The notes beneath the pieces were generated by a model. It made no database searches. It was not told the DNA's origin and worked only from the letters and a program-made list of their open reading frames with translations. A stretch of DNA of 64,000 nt, from the NCBI GenBank assembly GCA_008636105.1, contig VSDH01000002.1, positions 62,001-126,000 of the forward strand, in the 5' to 3' direction. Positions 44,208-53,438 of the stretch are shown piece after piece. Positions within the stretch are counted from its first letter, which is position 1. The number at the start of each line of letters is the position of its first letter. This DNA comes from Candidatus Scalindua sediminis. GTDB taxonomy: Bacteria > Planctomycetota > Brocadiia > Brocadiales > Scalinduaceae. The position numbers were made by a program, and so were the translations under genes.

Positions 44208-46286
44208 ATGGACAAATCAGATCTAGACAAATCTATTCAATACATTAAGGGAGTAGGTCCCAAACGATATCAGACGCTTAAAAGACTGGGCATTCATACC
44301 GTAAAAGACCTTCTTTATTACTTTCCCCGCACATATCAGGACAGATCTCAAATTGAGAAAATCTCAGGATTGGAAAAAGGTGTTACTTCAATGGTCAAAG
44401 GGAAGGTCTTCAATGTTAAGTCTTACAATACCAGGGGGTGGAGAAACATCTTTGAGATTTCTGTTGCGGACGGTACGAGTATCCTCCTTGTTAAATGGTT
44501 TAATCAACCATACCTGAATGATGTGTTTCAAGTGAATGACCACGTATTCTTATATGGTAAGGTTTCTGTATATAAACAGGCACTGCAGATGGTAAACCCT
44601 GAATACGAAATAGTGTCAGAGGAGGATGGCCTGGGCGAGAGTGTTGCAATATTACCCGTTTATTCACTAACAGAGGATATGAGACAACCTCGCTTCCGTA
44701 AACTCATGAAACAGGTTGTGGACGAGCATTCACATCTGGCTGATGAGATATTTACGGCTGATATTCTTAAGAAACATAAGTTTGTGCCAATTACGTTTGC
44801 AATAAAGAATATCCATTTTCCCGATTCATTCGACAGCCTTGCAGAATCTAAAAAAAGGCTGAAATACGAAGAATTCTTTACATTCGAAACGGCAATGGCG
44901 CTTCGCAAACGCAATATAAAGGAAGCCAGAGGTTACAAATTCCGAATAGGACCAAATGTTGAGGATCACATTTATAAGCTCTTTCCATTTAAACTTACAC
45001 GCAGTCAGGAGAAGGTTATAAGAGATATACATGAAGATATGTGCAGTGTGCGACCTATGAATCGTCTGCTTCAAGGTGACGTTGGCTCTGGCAAAACGGT
45101 AGTGGCCGTTTATGCCCTGCTTGCAGCCATTGCAAATGGTTTTCAAACAGCCCTTATGGCGCCTACAGAAATTCTTGCGGAGCAACACTACCGTACGCTT
45201 AAGCGCTTCCTTGCTGATGCAAAGGTGAGAGTACTACTTTTGACAGGGGGGGCAAAGACAAAGTTAAGGAAGGAGAATTTAGAGCGTATAAGGCAGGGTG
45301 AAACTGACCTTGTTGTGGGTACTCATGCCTTAATTGAGGGAGATGTGGAATTTAAAAAGTTAGGTTTGATAGTGATCGACGAGCAGCACAAGTTTGGAGT
45401 GATGCAGCGTACGAGACTAAGGCAAAAGGGACGCAAACCCCAGCCGGACGTCCTGGTAATGACGGCAACTCCTATCCCTAGGACTCTTTCCCTGACTGTG
45501 TTTGGTGATCTTGACGTTTCTATTATTGATGAATTACCACCCGGTCGAACCCCTGTTGAGACATATCGGGTAACAACAAAGAAACAAAATGATGCCTATG
45601 AGTTTATTCGTAAAGAGGTGAAGAATGGGAGACAGGTATTTGTTGTTTACCCGCTGGTGGAGGAGTCTGAAAAACTTGACCTCAAGGCAGCCACTGTAGA
45701 GGCAAAGAGACTTCAGGATGAGGTATTTCCTGAATTAAAGGTAGGACTTCTGCATGGACAGATGAAATCAAACTTGAAGGATAAAATTATGTCGGAATTT
45801 ATAAACCGTAAGTATGATATCCTTGTGTCAACAATCGTGATAGAGGTGGGGATTGATGTGCCAAATGCTACCGTGATGGCGATTGAGCACGCCGAACGAT
45901 TTGGACTTGCACAGCTTCACCAGCTCAGGGGCAGGATAGGACGCAGCTCACACCAGTCTTATTGTCTGCTCTTTGGTACTCCCAAGAGTACAGAATCCCG
46001 TCAGAGGCTCAAGATTATGTTGGAAACAAATGATGGATTTAAGATAGCGGAGGAAGACCTGAGGCTCAGGGGACCGGGAGAGTTCTTTGGGACACGACAA
46101 CACGGCTTACCTGAATTTAAGATTGGTGACATAATCAATGACTATAATATATTAAAGCTGGCGCGAGACGACGCCTTTAAACTTGTGAATGAAAGCCAGA
46201 AGTCAAAGACCTCAAAAAACCGTATGCTCCTGAAAAGGATTACAGAAAACTTCAAACATAAACTCGACCTGATAAATACGGGATGA
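44208..46286 (+). CDS. recG: ATP-dependent DNA helicase RecG
   Basis: RecG regresses stalled forks and branch-migrates Holliday junctions. The 692-residue protein has the wedge/OB domain in the first third (KGVGPKRYQTLKRLGIHTV, YYFPRTYQDRS), then two helicase lobes: Walker A LLQGDVGSGKTVVA, Walker B VIDEQHKFGV, TATPIPRTL, and motif VI QLRGRIGRSSHQS. Size is normal. It is the only core repair gene in this accessory-rich stretch. Confidence 0.95.
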   Translation: MDKSDLDKSIQYIKGVGPKRYQTLKRLGIHTVKDLLYYFPRTYQDRSQIEKISGLEKGVTSMVKGKVFNVKSYNTRGWRNIFEISVADGTSILLVKWFNQPYLNDVFQVNDHVFLYGKVSVYKQALQMVNPEYEIVSEEDGLGESVAILPVYSLTEDMRQPRFRKLMKQVVDEHSHLADEIFTADILKKHKFVPITFAIKNIHFPDSFDSLAESKKRLKYEEFFTFETAMALRKRNIKEARGYKFRIGPNVEDHIYKLFPFKLTRSQEKVIRDIHEDMCSVRPMNRLLQGDVGSGKTVVAVYALLAAIANGFQTALMAPTEILAEQHYRTLKRFLADAKVRVLLLTGGAKTKLRKENLERIRQGETDLVVGTHALIEGDVEFKKLGLIVIDEQHKFGVMQRTRLRQKGRKPQPDVLVMTATPIPRTLSLTVFGDLDVSIIDELPPGRTPVETYRVTTKKQNDAYEFIRKEVKNGRQVFVVYPLVEESEKLDLKAATVEAKRLQDEVFPELKVGLLHGQMKSNLKDKIMSEFINRKYDILVSTIVIEVGIDVPNATVMAIEHAERFGLAQLHQLRGRIGRSSHQSYCLLFGTPKSTESRQRLKIMLETNDGFKIAEEDLRLRGPGEFFGTRQHGLPEFKIGDIINDYNILKLARDDAFKLVNESQKSKTSKNRMLLKRITENFKHKLDLINTG

Positions 46287-46312
46287 TCCTATTTTATTTA
46301 ATAATTTATTGG

Positions 46313-46341
46313 TTGACACTGTAAACATATTTTATTACATT
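46313..46341 (+). promoter_or_regulatory. Promoter of the first toxin-antitoxin pair
   Basis: TTGACA at 46313-46318 and TACATT at 46336-46341 with a 17-base spacer. The -10 box ends 7 bases before the toxin ATG at 46349, so the toxin message would be nearly leaderless, with the antitoxin gene following in the same transcript. Confidence 0.55.
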
Positions 46342-46348
46342 AATCGTA

Positions 46349-46621
46349 ATGGCATATATTGTAGATGAAAGGAAAATATTAAAGACATTAAACAAATTAG
46401 ATAAATCAATCAGGGCTGCTTATTCGGCCTGGAAAGGAATTGTTACTAATCACGGATTAAGGGGATTGAGAAAAGTTAAGGGTTTTCATTTGGAAAAGCT
46501 AAAGGGAAAGCGAAGAGGGCAATATTCATGTCGGCTTAACAGAGGTTATAGAATCTTTTTTAAGCAGACGGATAATAATTTTATGATTGAAGTATTGGAG
46601 ATAAGTAAACATGCATACTAA
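46349..46621 (+). CDS. RelE/ParE-superfamily toxin (HigB-like)
   Basis: A 90-residue toxin-fold protein. The basic segment GFHLEKLKGKRRGQYSCRLNRGYRIFF is typical of RelE/HigB ribosome-dependent nucleases, with strand-arginine patterns and a C-terminal EVLEISKHAY. It is encoded before the antitoxin, the HigBA order. The stop overlaps the antitoxin start by 11 bases. A promoter lies directly upstream. Host-inhibition or ParE-type gyrase action cannot be separated by sequence. Confidence 0.82.
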   Translation: MAYIVDERKILKTLNKLDKSIRAAYSAWKGIVTNHGLRGLRKVKGFHLEKLKGKRRGQYSCRLNRGYRIFFKQTDNNFMIEVLEISKHAY

Positions 46622-46970
46622 AAAAAGAATTACAGCATTAAAAGTTGGTCAGGAGTTGATAGAGCTTGGTTTAAAAGTTCAGCGCAAGGAAGTGCCTTTG
46701 GATATAGTTATAAATGAAATTAACCCCGACTTTCTTGGTTCCGTCTCTAAACACATCCCTGAATGGGAAAAAGATATTGAACCCTATGACAGGATATTGG
46801 CCTTAATGGAAATTCAGGGCATAAGCAAGTCAGAACTTGCAAGAAGACTGGGTATCTCAAGGCAATATGTAACGGATTTACTTAATGGGAAAAAACCAAT
46901 CACATTAAAATCTGCAAAAAAATTCGCTCATGCGCTGGAGGTGCCAGTATCCGGAATTATCGGGATGTGA
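46611..46970 (+). CDS. HigA-like antitoxin with XRE helix-turn-helix
   Basis: A 119-residue protein. Residues 62-115 form an XRE-type helix-turn-helix (GISKSELARRLGISRQYVTD LLNGKKPITLKSAKKFA as read). The N-terminal 60 residues probably bind the toxin and are unlike the shortest HigA proteins. Its start lies inside the toxin gene, indicating coupled translation. It should repress the promoter at 46313. Confidence 0.85.
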   Translation: MHTKKRITALKVGQELIELGLKVQRKEVPLDIVINEINPDFLGSVSKHIPEWEKDIEPYDRILALMEIQGISKSELARRLGISRQYVTDLLNGKKPITLKSAKKFAHALEVPVSGIIGM

Positions 46971-47029
46971 TGATTACTTACTAGCTTGGACACATCGCAT
47001 AAAATTGGTGCTATTGCCCATGTTTATAT

Positions 47030-47413
47030 TTAAAACTGAACATAGAACTTCCTTGTCCTGGGTCCGTCAAACTCGCAAAAGAAAATAGCCTGCCAGGTCC
47101 CTAATAAAAGCTGACCGTCTTTTATTATAACCCTTACGGACGAACCAAGCAGAGACGCCTTGATGTGGGCATCGCTATTGCCTTCCATGTGAGAATAGTT
47201 GTCCTGCTGAGGGATCAACTCCTCAAGCTTTTTCAGTATGTCCCGGGGAACGGCCGGGTCAGCATTCTCATTAATGGTGACCGCAGTTGTGGTGTGGGGG
47301 ACGAATACTGTGGCTACGCCTTCCGAAATCTCTTCCACAAGGTCTTGAATCTGTGCCGTGATGTCGATGAACTCGTTACGCCTTGACGTTTGAATGGTGA
47401 ATTGCTTGATCAT
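47030..47413 (-). CDS. YjbQ/UPF0047 family protein
   Basis: A 127-residue protein of the YjbQ family, which has thiamine-phosphate synthase activity as a secondary function. Features are FVPHTTTAVTINENADP, LGSSVRVIIKDGQLLLGTWQAIFFCEFDGPR, all strongly conserved in this family, including the histidine and glutamate of the putative metal site. The physiological role is unclear. It is flanked by toxin-antitoxin pairs on the opposite strand. Confidence 0.9.
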   Translation of the reverse strand: MIKQFTIQTSRRNEFIDITAQIQDLVEEISEGVATVFVPHTTTAVTINENADPAVPRDILKKLEELIPQQDNYSHMEGNSDAHIKASLLGSSVRVIIKDGQLLLGTWQAIFFCEFDGPRTRKFYVQF

Positions 47414-47734
47414 ATCAAATTAAAGATACGAGTAGGGGGTCCCTGGATCTTTGGTCTTCATCTTGAGGAATTACATTATTTGCAATCCTATTTAAAGTCA
47501 AGAAAAAAGAGATGGCTAGGTGAGATGTGGTTTGGGAATTTTAGGGACAATATACTAATTAATAAGTTATGTGCCTGCCCGCCCGGCTATGCCTTTTGGC
47601 GGGCCTGCCCGACGGGTTGTTTGGCGGGCCTGTCTGACCTGTCCGATCCGGCACAGGCGGGCCTGCCCGCCCCCATTCCTAGCTTACGCAAGGAAGCTAT
47701 GGGGGGCGGGTCCCCGGAAATATTAAATTTATAC
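47414..47734. repeat. Hairpin-rich gap before the second toxin-antitoxin pair
   Basis: After about 160 bases without features, 47577-47710 holds a chain of GC-rich hairpins. Several share CCTGCCCG / GGCGGGCC units, and the last (47666-47710) has CGCCCCCATTCCTAGC / GGGGGGCG arms like those of the hairpin cassettes elsewhere. The chain ends 25 bases before the promoter at 47735. An ORF reading through it is an artefact of the repeats. Confidence 0.7.
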
Positions 47735-47763
47735 TTGACTTGGTGTGTCATAAGTGATACATA
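47735..47763 (+). promoter_or_regulatory. Promoter with overlapping operator for the second toxin-antitoxin pair
   Basis: TTGACT at 47735-47740 and TACATA at 47758-47763, 17 bases apart. The spacer and -10 box are covered by an inverted repeat TGTGTCA taag TGATACA at 47744-47761 (one mismatch). An antitoxin bound there would block RNA polymerase, as is usual for autoregulated pairs. AGGAGG at 47772-47777 serves the next start. Confidence 0.6.
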
Positions 47764-47785
47764 TAGCAAATAGGAGGATACGGAA

Positions 47786-48010
47786 ATGCCTACAAAAAAC
47801 CCGAGAATTAATGTTGTATTAGAAAAACCGCTTTATGATAACATTGAACGTCTTGCCAAAAAAGATGGAGTTTCTCTTTCTTTAAAAGTACGTGATCTTG
47901 TAAAAGAAGCATTAGAGATACAGGAAGATATAACCCTGTCCAACTTTGCAAAAAAGAGAGAACGCACCTTCCGTAAAACAAAGGCCCTGAAACATAATGA
48001 GGTTTGGTAG
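47786..48010 (+). CDS. Antitoxin, RelB/ribbon-helix-helix-like
   Basis: A 74-residue protein. The N-terminus RINVVLEKPLYDNIERLAKKDGVS looks like a ribbon-helix-helix DNA-binding unit, with a charged C-terminal toxin-binding tail (KKRERTFRKTKALKHNEVW). AGGAGG lies 8 bases upstream of the ATG. It precedes the toxin gene, whose start is within a few bases of its stop. It should repress the promoter with the TGTGTCA/TGATACA operator. Confidence 0.82.
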   Translation: MPTKNPRINVVLEKPLYDNIERLAKKDGVSLSLKVRDLVKEALEIQEDITLSNFAKKRERTFRKTKALKHNEVW

Positions 48011-48012
48011 AA

Positions 48013-48288
48013 TTGTCATTTGAGCTTAAATATCATCCTGATGTCAGGGCAGTTGACATACCATTGATTAATTCAAAGCTTAGAAGACGTATTAAAAAAG
48101 CGATAGAAACACGTCTTATAACCGCCCCTCATCAATACGGCGAACCTTTAAGAAAAACCCTCAAGGGATATTGGAAGCTAAGGGTTGGAGATTATAGAGT
48201 AGTCTTTAAAATAGTGGAGAGCGAAGTATGGATACTGGGTATTATTCATAGAAAAGATGTATATAAGAAGATAAAGAAAAGGGTATGA
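48013..48288 (+). CDS. RelE-family toxin
   Basis: A 91-residue protein with the RelE pattern: an N-terminal basic helix pair (KLRRRIKKAIETRLIT), then PLRKTLKGYWKLRVGDYRVVFKI, and the C-terminal VWILGIIHRKDVYKK. The arginine and lysine residues in these segments line the mRNA cleavage site of RelE toxins. The TTG at 48013 was chosen since GAGG at 47999-48002 is 10 bases upstream; the TTG at 48004 overlaps the antitoxin stop. It forms one unit with the antitoxin. Confidence 0.84.
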   Translation: MSFELKYHPDVRAVDIPLINSKLRRRIKKAIETRLITAPHQYGEPLRKTLKGYWKLRVGDYRVVFKIVESEVWILGIIHRKDVYKKIKKRV

Positions 48289-48734
48289 AGAAATTATAGC
48301 TAAGTAAACCCCGTTAGAAGTTCGGGTGAGGCATTAGGCCCCATCCGAACTATGTATTTTTCACTCCGCCCACAGGACAGGGCTTTGTTTCTAACTGGGT
48401 AAAAATAGCAGGTGCTGTTCCAAAGGAAAACACGATAAAGCTTAGCGAGGTAGTAAAAGGGAAAGCGAGAAATCTGGAAACTCTAAAAAAATAGTAAATT
48501 TTCAGAAAAGATTACCGATAATATATAGTTAACCTTATTCTTGATAAATACGGGGTAAGATGTCTTTCACATTAGTAAAATCTTTATTTGCTGTAGTTAA
48601 AGGTATTAAAAAAACAAAAAAAACTATTGTATTCATACATAATTATGATAACATTCGAACTTTTGCAATAATTCAGTTATTCTTTTACCTACTTTATTCT
48701 CGATAATTATTGATTAATAGGATACTTTTTAGCT
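48289..48734. other. Gap with a possible C-terminal gene remnant
   Basis: The gap first shows a hairpin at 48319-48350 (GTTCGGGTG / CATCCGAAC). The frame 48330-48494 is open without a start codon and reads GFVSNWVKIAGAVPKENTIK and on to NLETLKK with natural-looking codon use. It might be the last 50 codons of a lost gene. No family was recognised. The remaining 240 bases are AT-rich and empty. Confidence 0.3.
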
Positions 48735-49583
48735 ATGTTTAAGAACCTTCTTTCCCCACTGCTAGTACGCCGAAGGCGCACGAGCAAGCTGTGGGGACTT
48801 TTTATATGTTTAACGTTACTATTAAGCACCGCCCCTGTTTTTGCATTCGATTCTAAATCTGAGATGGCAAAGGTTAATAAAAAACAGGTGTTAGAGGATG
48901 TGTATGCACTTGTTGATTCTCAGGGAGTAAAGCTGTTCAGAGAGGAAAACAGGGAGATGAATAAAGAGCTTATGGAGCTTTTTGATGTTTCTATTCCTAG
49001 ATCAAAGCTTGAGCAGTTTTATACAATGCTTTTTTACATTTCTAAGTATGCAACAATCGAAAAGGATGCGTTTATTATTGATCCTGATTTGACTATCAGG
49101 CTTTTGATCTCAAGTAAGGTTTTTACCAATCCTGAATTTCCAAGGAGGATTTCCAGGATTTTCCTGGTTAGAAACAATCGGGAAAAACCACTTTATAAAG
49201 TTTTCTTTGATAGCAATGAAGTAAAGCTGGATTTGAATAAGGGTGATGGATTCGGGATTTCAAGAGAAGGAATGCGCCAGCAGGCAGAGGCATTGGTTTT
49301 TTACGGATTCTTTTCTTTCCGTTTAAGAGAAAAGGGAGATAATGTCGAGGCCTTTGATTTTGAAAATGTTGACCTTTACGGGTCTTTCGGGTCTCGCGGC
49401 CTTATTAATGTTGATATAAATTATGTTGCCTTAAAGTCCGTTGAATTTCATAAGGGGTCAGAAATGGCCCTTGTAAGGGCAAAGGTTTCAAGAAGAGAGT
49501 TTGAAATAAACGAGCACACCTGGCTTCTTAGTCTCGTTACGAGATTTGTAACGGATAAATCTCTTCAGCCGATTGACTGGTAA
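48735..49583 (+). CDS. Exported protein of unknown function with a repeat-derived N-terminus
   Basis: A 282-residue protein with a signal peptide: a basic stretch VRRRRTSK, then the hydrophobic LWGLFICLTLLLSTAPVFA. The mature part is mixed alpha/beta with no recognised family and no membrane segment. Bases 48753-48797, which encode SPLLVRRRRTSKLWG, are a palindromic hairpin repeat of the kind dispersed in gaps of this window. The basic n-region thus appears to have come from a repeat inserted in frame. The ATG has only a weak AGGATA upstream. A start downstream of the repeat is not available before the hydrophobic core, so the repeat is probably translated. Confidence 0.7.
   Translation: MFKNLLSPLLVRRRRTSKLWGLFICLTLLLSTAPVFAFDSKSEMAKVNKKQVLEDVYALVDSQGVKLFREENREMNKELMELFDVSIPRSKLEQFYTMLFYISKYATIEKDAFIIDPDLTIRLLISSKVFTNPEFPRRISRIFLVRNNREKPLYKVFFDSNEVKLDLNKGDGFGISREGMRQQAEALVFYGFFSFRLREKGDNVEAFDFENVDLYGSFGSRGLINVDINYVALKSVEFHKGSEMALVRAKVSRREFEINEHTWLLSLVTRFVTDKSLQPIDW
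48753..48797. repeat. Hairpin repeat inside a coding sequence
   Basis: TCCCCAC at 48753-48759 is the inverse of GTGGGGA at 48791-48797, with further pairing of TGCT/AGCA and GCGCC-like bases at the loop (CGCCGAAGGCG). The arms match the CCCCAC...AGCAAGCTGTGGGG class of hairpins in the gaps at 53785 and elsewhere. Confidence 0.75.
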
Positions 49584-49598
49584 GGCCTAATACTGGAA

Positions 49599-51758
49599 TC
49601 ACTTTTCTATCCGTTTCATAGAAAGAGAAATTCTTTTCCTTTCCACATCAACATCAAGTACCTTGACTTTAACTATATTACCAACAGACACATGTCCTTT
49701 TATGTCCCGTACATATTCATTGGCGACCTCTGAGATATGAACAAGCCCGTCCTGATGTACGCCTATATCCACAAAGGCGCCGAAGTTCGCTACATTAGTT
49801 ACACTCCCCTCCAACACCATACCGGATTTCAGATCATCGATTTCACTAATCGAGTCACTAAATGCAGCAGTAACAAATCTTTTACGCGGATCACGACCCG
49901 GCTTCTTGAGCTCCTCCAGGATATCCGTTACTGTGGGAAGCCCTGCCCTCTCACTGATAAAAGAGTGAGGGTCTAGCTTTTTAATCATCTCTTCACTCCC
50001 TATTATGTCACTCGGCTTTTTCTGCAGGTTCCTGGCAATTGTATCTACAATATGATAACTCTCAGGATGAACGGCAGAATTATCCAGTTGATTGACGGAA
50101 TTGCGTATACGCAGGAAACCGGCGCACTGTTCAAATGATTTGGGTCCGAGTTTGTTGACTTTTAAAAACTGATCCCTGCTTGAAAACAAACCGTTCTGGT
50201 TTCGGTAGTTCACAATATTCTCAGCAAGGCTGCTGCTGATACCGGCTACATAGAAGAGTAATTCCCTTGAAGCTGTATTAACGTCCACTCCTACATAGTT
50301 GACACAATGTTCAACAACATCATCCAGTTTCTCTTTGAGCCTTTTCTGGTGGACATCATGCTGATATTGGCCAACACCAATGGACTTCGGGTCGATCTTC
50401 ACCAACTCTGCTAATGGATCCTGCAGTCGGCGTGCGATACTAACCGCCCCGCGAACGGTAATATCTTTGTCAGGAAATTCCCTTGCAGCAACCTCAGATG
50501 CAGAATAGATTGACGCTCCAGATTCATTAACTATTACGACCTTTATTTTTCCCTTAAATTCCTTTGCTTCTTCCTGATCCAATGTCCGGTGAACAAACTT
50601 GTCTGTCTCCCTTGATGCAGTACCATTGCCTATGGCAACCAGCTCTATATTGTATTTTCTAAACCAGTCATATAATATCCTTGCAGAGCCTTCAAAATCA
50701 TTCCTGGGTGCAGTGGGATAAATAACTGTTTCATCAAGCAGCTTTCCGGTAATATCCAGCGCTACAATCTTGCAGCCTGTACGGAGGCCCGGGTCAATTC
50801 CCATAATAGGACAACCACCTGCGGGAGGGGCCAAAAGTAAATTATTAAGATTGGTGGCAAAGGTTTCTATTGCTTCTTCATCAGCTTTTTCTTTATTTTC
50901 CAGACGTATCCTCGAAATTACAGATATTTTCATCAGGCGATGGAATGAATCATCAATTGCTTCTAATACTATCTTTGCACACTTATTCTTCTTATTTCCT
51001 GTTATGTTATTTTGAAGCTTCGTAAGTATTTTTTCATCGGACACTTCAATTGTAAAACTTATTACACCTTCGTTTTCCGCACGCCTCAAACCCAGCATAT
51101 TGTGGCTGGAGATAGAGTCGACAGGATTTCGGTAATCATAGTACATATTATATTTTGTATTCTTATCTTTATATTCATTCTTTACCTTTGAAACATACTG
51201 ACCCTCTTTATGCATGTAATTGTAGACAACGCTTCGGTGATCAGTATTTTCTGAAATAATCTCTGAAATAATATCCTTTGCGCCAGCTATGGCATCATCA
51301 ATACTCTTTATATCTTTAAAAGCAACCATCTGTCCTGCAGCAAAGTCAAAAGGATCAAAACCATCCGACATTTCCAGAATTTTTAAGGCTAATGGTTCCA
51401 ATCCCCTTTCTCTGGCAATGGTAGCCCGGGTTCTTTTTTTGGGTTTGAAAGGGAGATAAATTTCTTCCAGTTCGTTCTTAGACAAACACTCACGGATAGT
51501 TTTTTGAAGTGTAGGCGTCATTTTGCCCTGGTCGGTAATAGTCTTAGTTACTGTCTCCTTGCGCTGAAGAAGTTCATCCAGGTATGTGTCTCGCTCCTTT
51601 ATCTTACGGAGATCCACTTCATCAAGACCACCAGTAGCCTCCTTACGGTACCTGGCAATAAATGGAACCGTATTGCCTTCGGCAAAGAGGGATAGAACCT
51701 TTTTGACTATTGGTTTTGCAAGGCTGAATTCTTCCGCAATAATCTGTGCATTATCCAT
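49599..51758 (-). CDS. tex: Tex-family RNA-binding transcription accessory protein
   Basis: A 719-residue protein with the Tex order: N-terminal helical region (IARYRKEATGGLDEVDLRKI), YqgF/RNase H-like domain (CPIMGIDPGLRTGCKIVALD), helix-hairpin-helix region (FYVAGISSSLAENIVNYRNQ) and a C-terminal S1 domain (GSVTNVANFGAFVDIGVHQD). Tex binds nucleic acids and affects transcription and stress survival. The ATG at 51758 follows AAGGA; the frame is open 10 codons further but that segment lacks a ribosome site. It lies 36 bases after the lipoprotein gene upstream on the same strand. Confidence 0.92.
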   Translation of the reverse strand: MDNAQIIAEEFSLAKPIVKKVLSLFAEGNTVPFIARYRKEATGGLDEVDLRKIKERDTYLDELLQRKETVTKTITDQGKMTPTLQKTIRECLSKNELEEIYLPFKPKKRTRATIARERGLEPLALKILEMSDGFDPFDFAAGQMVAFKDIKSIDDAIAGAKDIISEIISENTDHRSVVYNYMHKEGQYVSKVKNEYKDKNTKYNMYYDYRNPVDSISSHNMLGLRRAENEGVISFTIEVSDEKILTKLQNNITGNKKNKCAKIVLEAIDDSFHRLMKISVISRIRLENKEKADEEAIETFATNLNNLLLAPPAGGCPIMGIDPGLRTGCKIVALDITGKLLDETVIYPTAPRNDFEGSARILYDWFRKYNIELVAIGNGTASRETDKFVHRTLDQEEAKEFKGKIKVVIVNESGASIYSASEVAAREFPDKDITVRGAVSIARRLQDPLAELVKIDPKSIGVGQYQHDVHQKRLKEKLDDVVEHCVNYVGVDVNTASRELLFYVAGISSSLAENIVNYRNQNGLFSSRDQFLKVNKLGPKSFEQCAGFLRIRNSVNQLDNSAVHPESYHIVDTIARNLQKKPSDIIGSEEMIKKLDPHSFISERAGLPTVTDILEELKKPGRDPRKRFVTAAFSDSISEIDDLKSGMVLEGSVTNVANFGAFVDIGVHQDGLVHISEVANEYVRDIKGHVSVGNIVKVKVLDVDVERKRISLSMKRIEK

Positions 51759-51794
51759 AAAATTATCCTTAGGGGTAAAATTCCACAACGGGGT

Positions 51795-53438
51795 TTACTT
51801 TGCTCTGTTTCCCTGACGATCAAACAAGCCATAATTAGCAGCTATACGGCGTTTGGATTTACTTGTCCAGAAGTTTAAGAAATCATTGTTAAGTTCCTTC
51901 ATATTAATTGTTGCCATACCTGTCATGGCGGCCTTCTGCCAGTCCCTGGTCTTGATAAGTTCCTGTAGTATCACATCACATACATTTTCATAATTCCGAT
52001 CTTTATACAAATGGCCGGCCTTACGAAAAAAATATACCAGTGCCCATGAAGTAGCGTAATTCTGCTCCAAGTTGTCTTCTTGATAAAACTCATTGGGTGA
52101 TAACGACATTACCTCTTCAAGCTTAAGCTGGTTGTTCTTTATAAGCGGTTCCAACACTCTCATTCGCTGGGCATTCTCTCTAACAACAACCGTTTTCCTG
52201 ATGCGGTCTATTTTACACGTTTCAAATAGCATTGCATGTCCTTCATTAAACCACATGGGGGAAGTAACGTAATCAAGGGTGTAAAATAAATATTGATGAA
52301 GTGCCTCATGATAAACTGTTTGCAGCATTTCTGCGTTTGAAACTTTCCGATTACCTATGTAATTGGGGGAAATTACCAATTCCTTGCGGTCAGGCATCCA
52401 TACTCCGCCGCTCCAACTAAGGTTAGCAGGAATATACTGTTGATATTCCTCACGGGATTTAAAAACGGTCACCACGCTAACCTCATCTATTTCCTTGATA
52501 GGAGGGAAAAATGCCGTATAGGCCTTACGCATGATTTCAATGTCCTTTTGAATCAAAAGTGCTAAGTCTCGATTCTTGTAGGTAAGATTTGACTTGATAA
52601 CATAGTTTTTGGTTTCAACATACCACCAGTCTTTTAAGTTTTTAATTTCACGGGTGACTCTTTTACGAGTAGACTCGAACTTGGAGCTTTTCTTTTCTCG
52701 CACATTAGTACGATAGCTTTGGAAATCCCTTGCTTTACTAACTTCAACAGAACGTTTACCCGTAATCAATACGGTTTTTAATAGATTCCATATGGCATTA
52801 TCAACCTCTGATCTACTTAGTCCTTTCTTAAAGCGGAAAAGGAAGAAGATCTTCTTACCTTCTGGATATCCAAGTACGAAAGCCTGTTTTTCCTCGTGAG
52901 GTAATTCCTTAAAAGTAAAACGCACATAATTATAACGCAGGTACATTCCCCTTATACGCTTTACTGTAGAATCAACCTCCCCCGCAAACAACTCAACCCA
53001 CGTTCTGATGTTTTCATCATTCCATTTAATATTAAGACTGTCGAGTGCATCATGATAATCAGATTCTATAACGTGGTGATTGTTAATCAATGGTAACTTC
53101 TGAGGTATAAGATGATTGAGAGTTACTAATTCAAAAACTCCTTTTTCTCCCTGAAATCTGGCAATTTGTTGATCATGTCTCCACAGCTCAACAGGGTCAT
53201 AAGCTTCTATCCTCTGGCCGGTCTGGTTATTGTTGTATGTATAAGTTGGTATGGGTGGAATTGACATCTGAAGAAAGTTCTTAAGTGTGCGAAACCTGAT
53301 TCCGGCTGCAGGCAGATCAATAACCTTGCCAAGTCTCAAGGACTGATTGCTTTCGGCGGCATCAGTTGAACTGCAGGCAAGGAATAAAAGTATTAAATAT
53401 GCATAGAGAAATTTTCTTCGCATTTTGAACACTTGCAT
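51795..53438 (-). CDS. Lipoprotein with a gluzincin-type peptidase domain (DUF1570-like)
   Basis: A 547-residue predicted lipoprotein. The signal peptide (MRRKFLYAYLILLFLACSS) ends in a lipobox with cysteine. The C-terminal half has HEALH in QTVYHEALHQYLFY and, about 20 residues later, WFNEGHAMLFE, giving the His-His-Glu zinc set of gluzincins such as DUF1570 proteins. The N-terminal 250 residues are of unknown fold. The enzyme should act in the periplasm or at the outer membrane. The start could be the ATG at 53438 or at 53423; the latter begins exactly at MRRKF. It is followed by tex. Confidence 0.8.
   Translation of the reverse strand: MQVFKMRRKFLYAYLILLFLACSSTDAAESNQSLRLGKVIDLPAAGIRFRTLKNFLQMSIPPIPTYTYNNNQTGQRIEAYDPVELWRHDQQIARFQGEKGVFELVTLNHLIPQKLPLINNHHVIESDYHDALDSLNIKWNDENIRTWVELFAGEVDSTVKRIRGMYLRYNYVRFTFKELPHEEKQAFVLGYPEGKKIFFLFRFKKGLSRSEVDNAIWNLLKTVLITGKRSVEVSKARDFQSYRTNVREKKSSKFESTRKRVTREIKNLKDWWYVETKNYVIKSNLTYKNRDLALLIQKDIEIMRKAYTAFFPPIKEIDEVSVVTVFKSREEYQQYIPANLSWSGGVWMPDRKELVISPNYIGNRKVSNAEMLQTVYHEALHQYLFYTLDYVTSPMWFNEGHAMLFETCKIDRIRKTVVVRENAQRMRVLEPLIKNNQLKLEEVMSLSPNEFYQEDNLEQNYATSWALVYFFRKAGHLYKDRNYENVCDVILQELIKTRDWQKAAMTGMATINMKELNNDFLNFWTSKSKRRIAANYGLFDRQGNRAK

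Noticed and set aside
47390-47773. 127-codon ORF upstream of the second toxin-antitoxin pair
   Set aside because: Half of it is translated GC-rich hairpin repeat and it runs through the promoter and operator.
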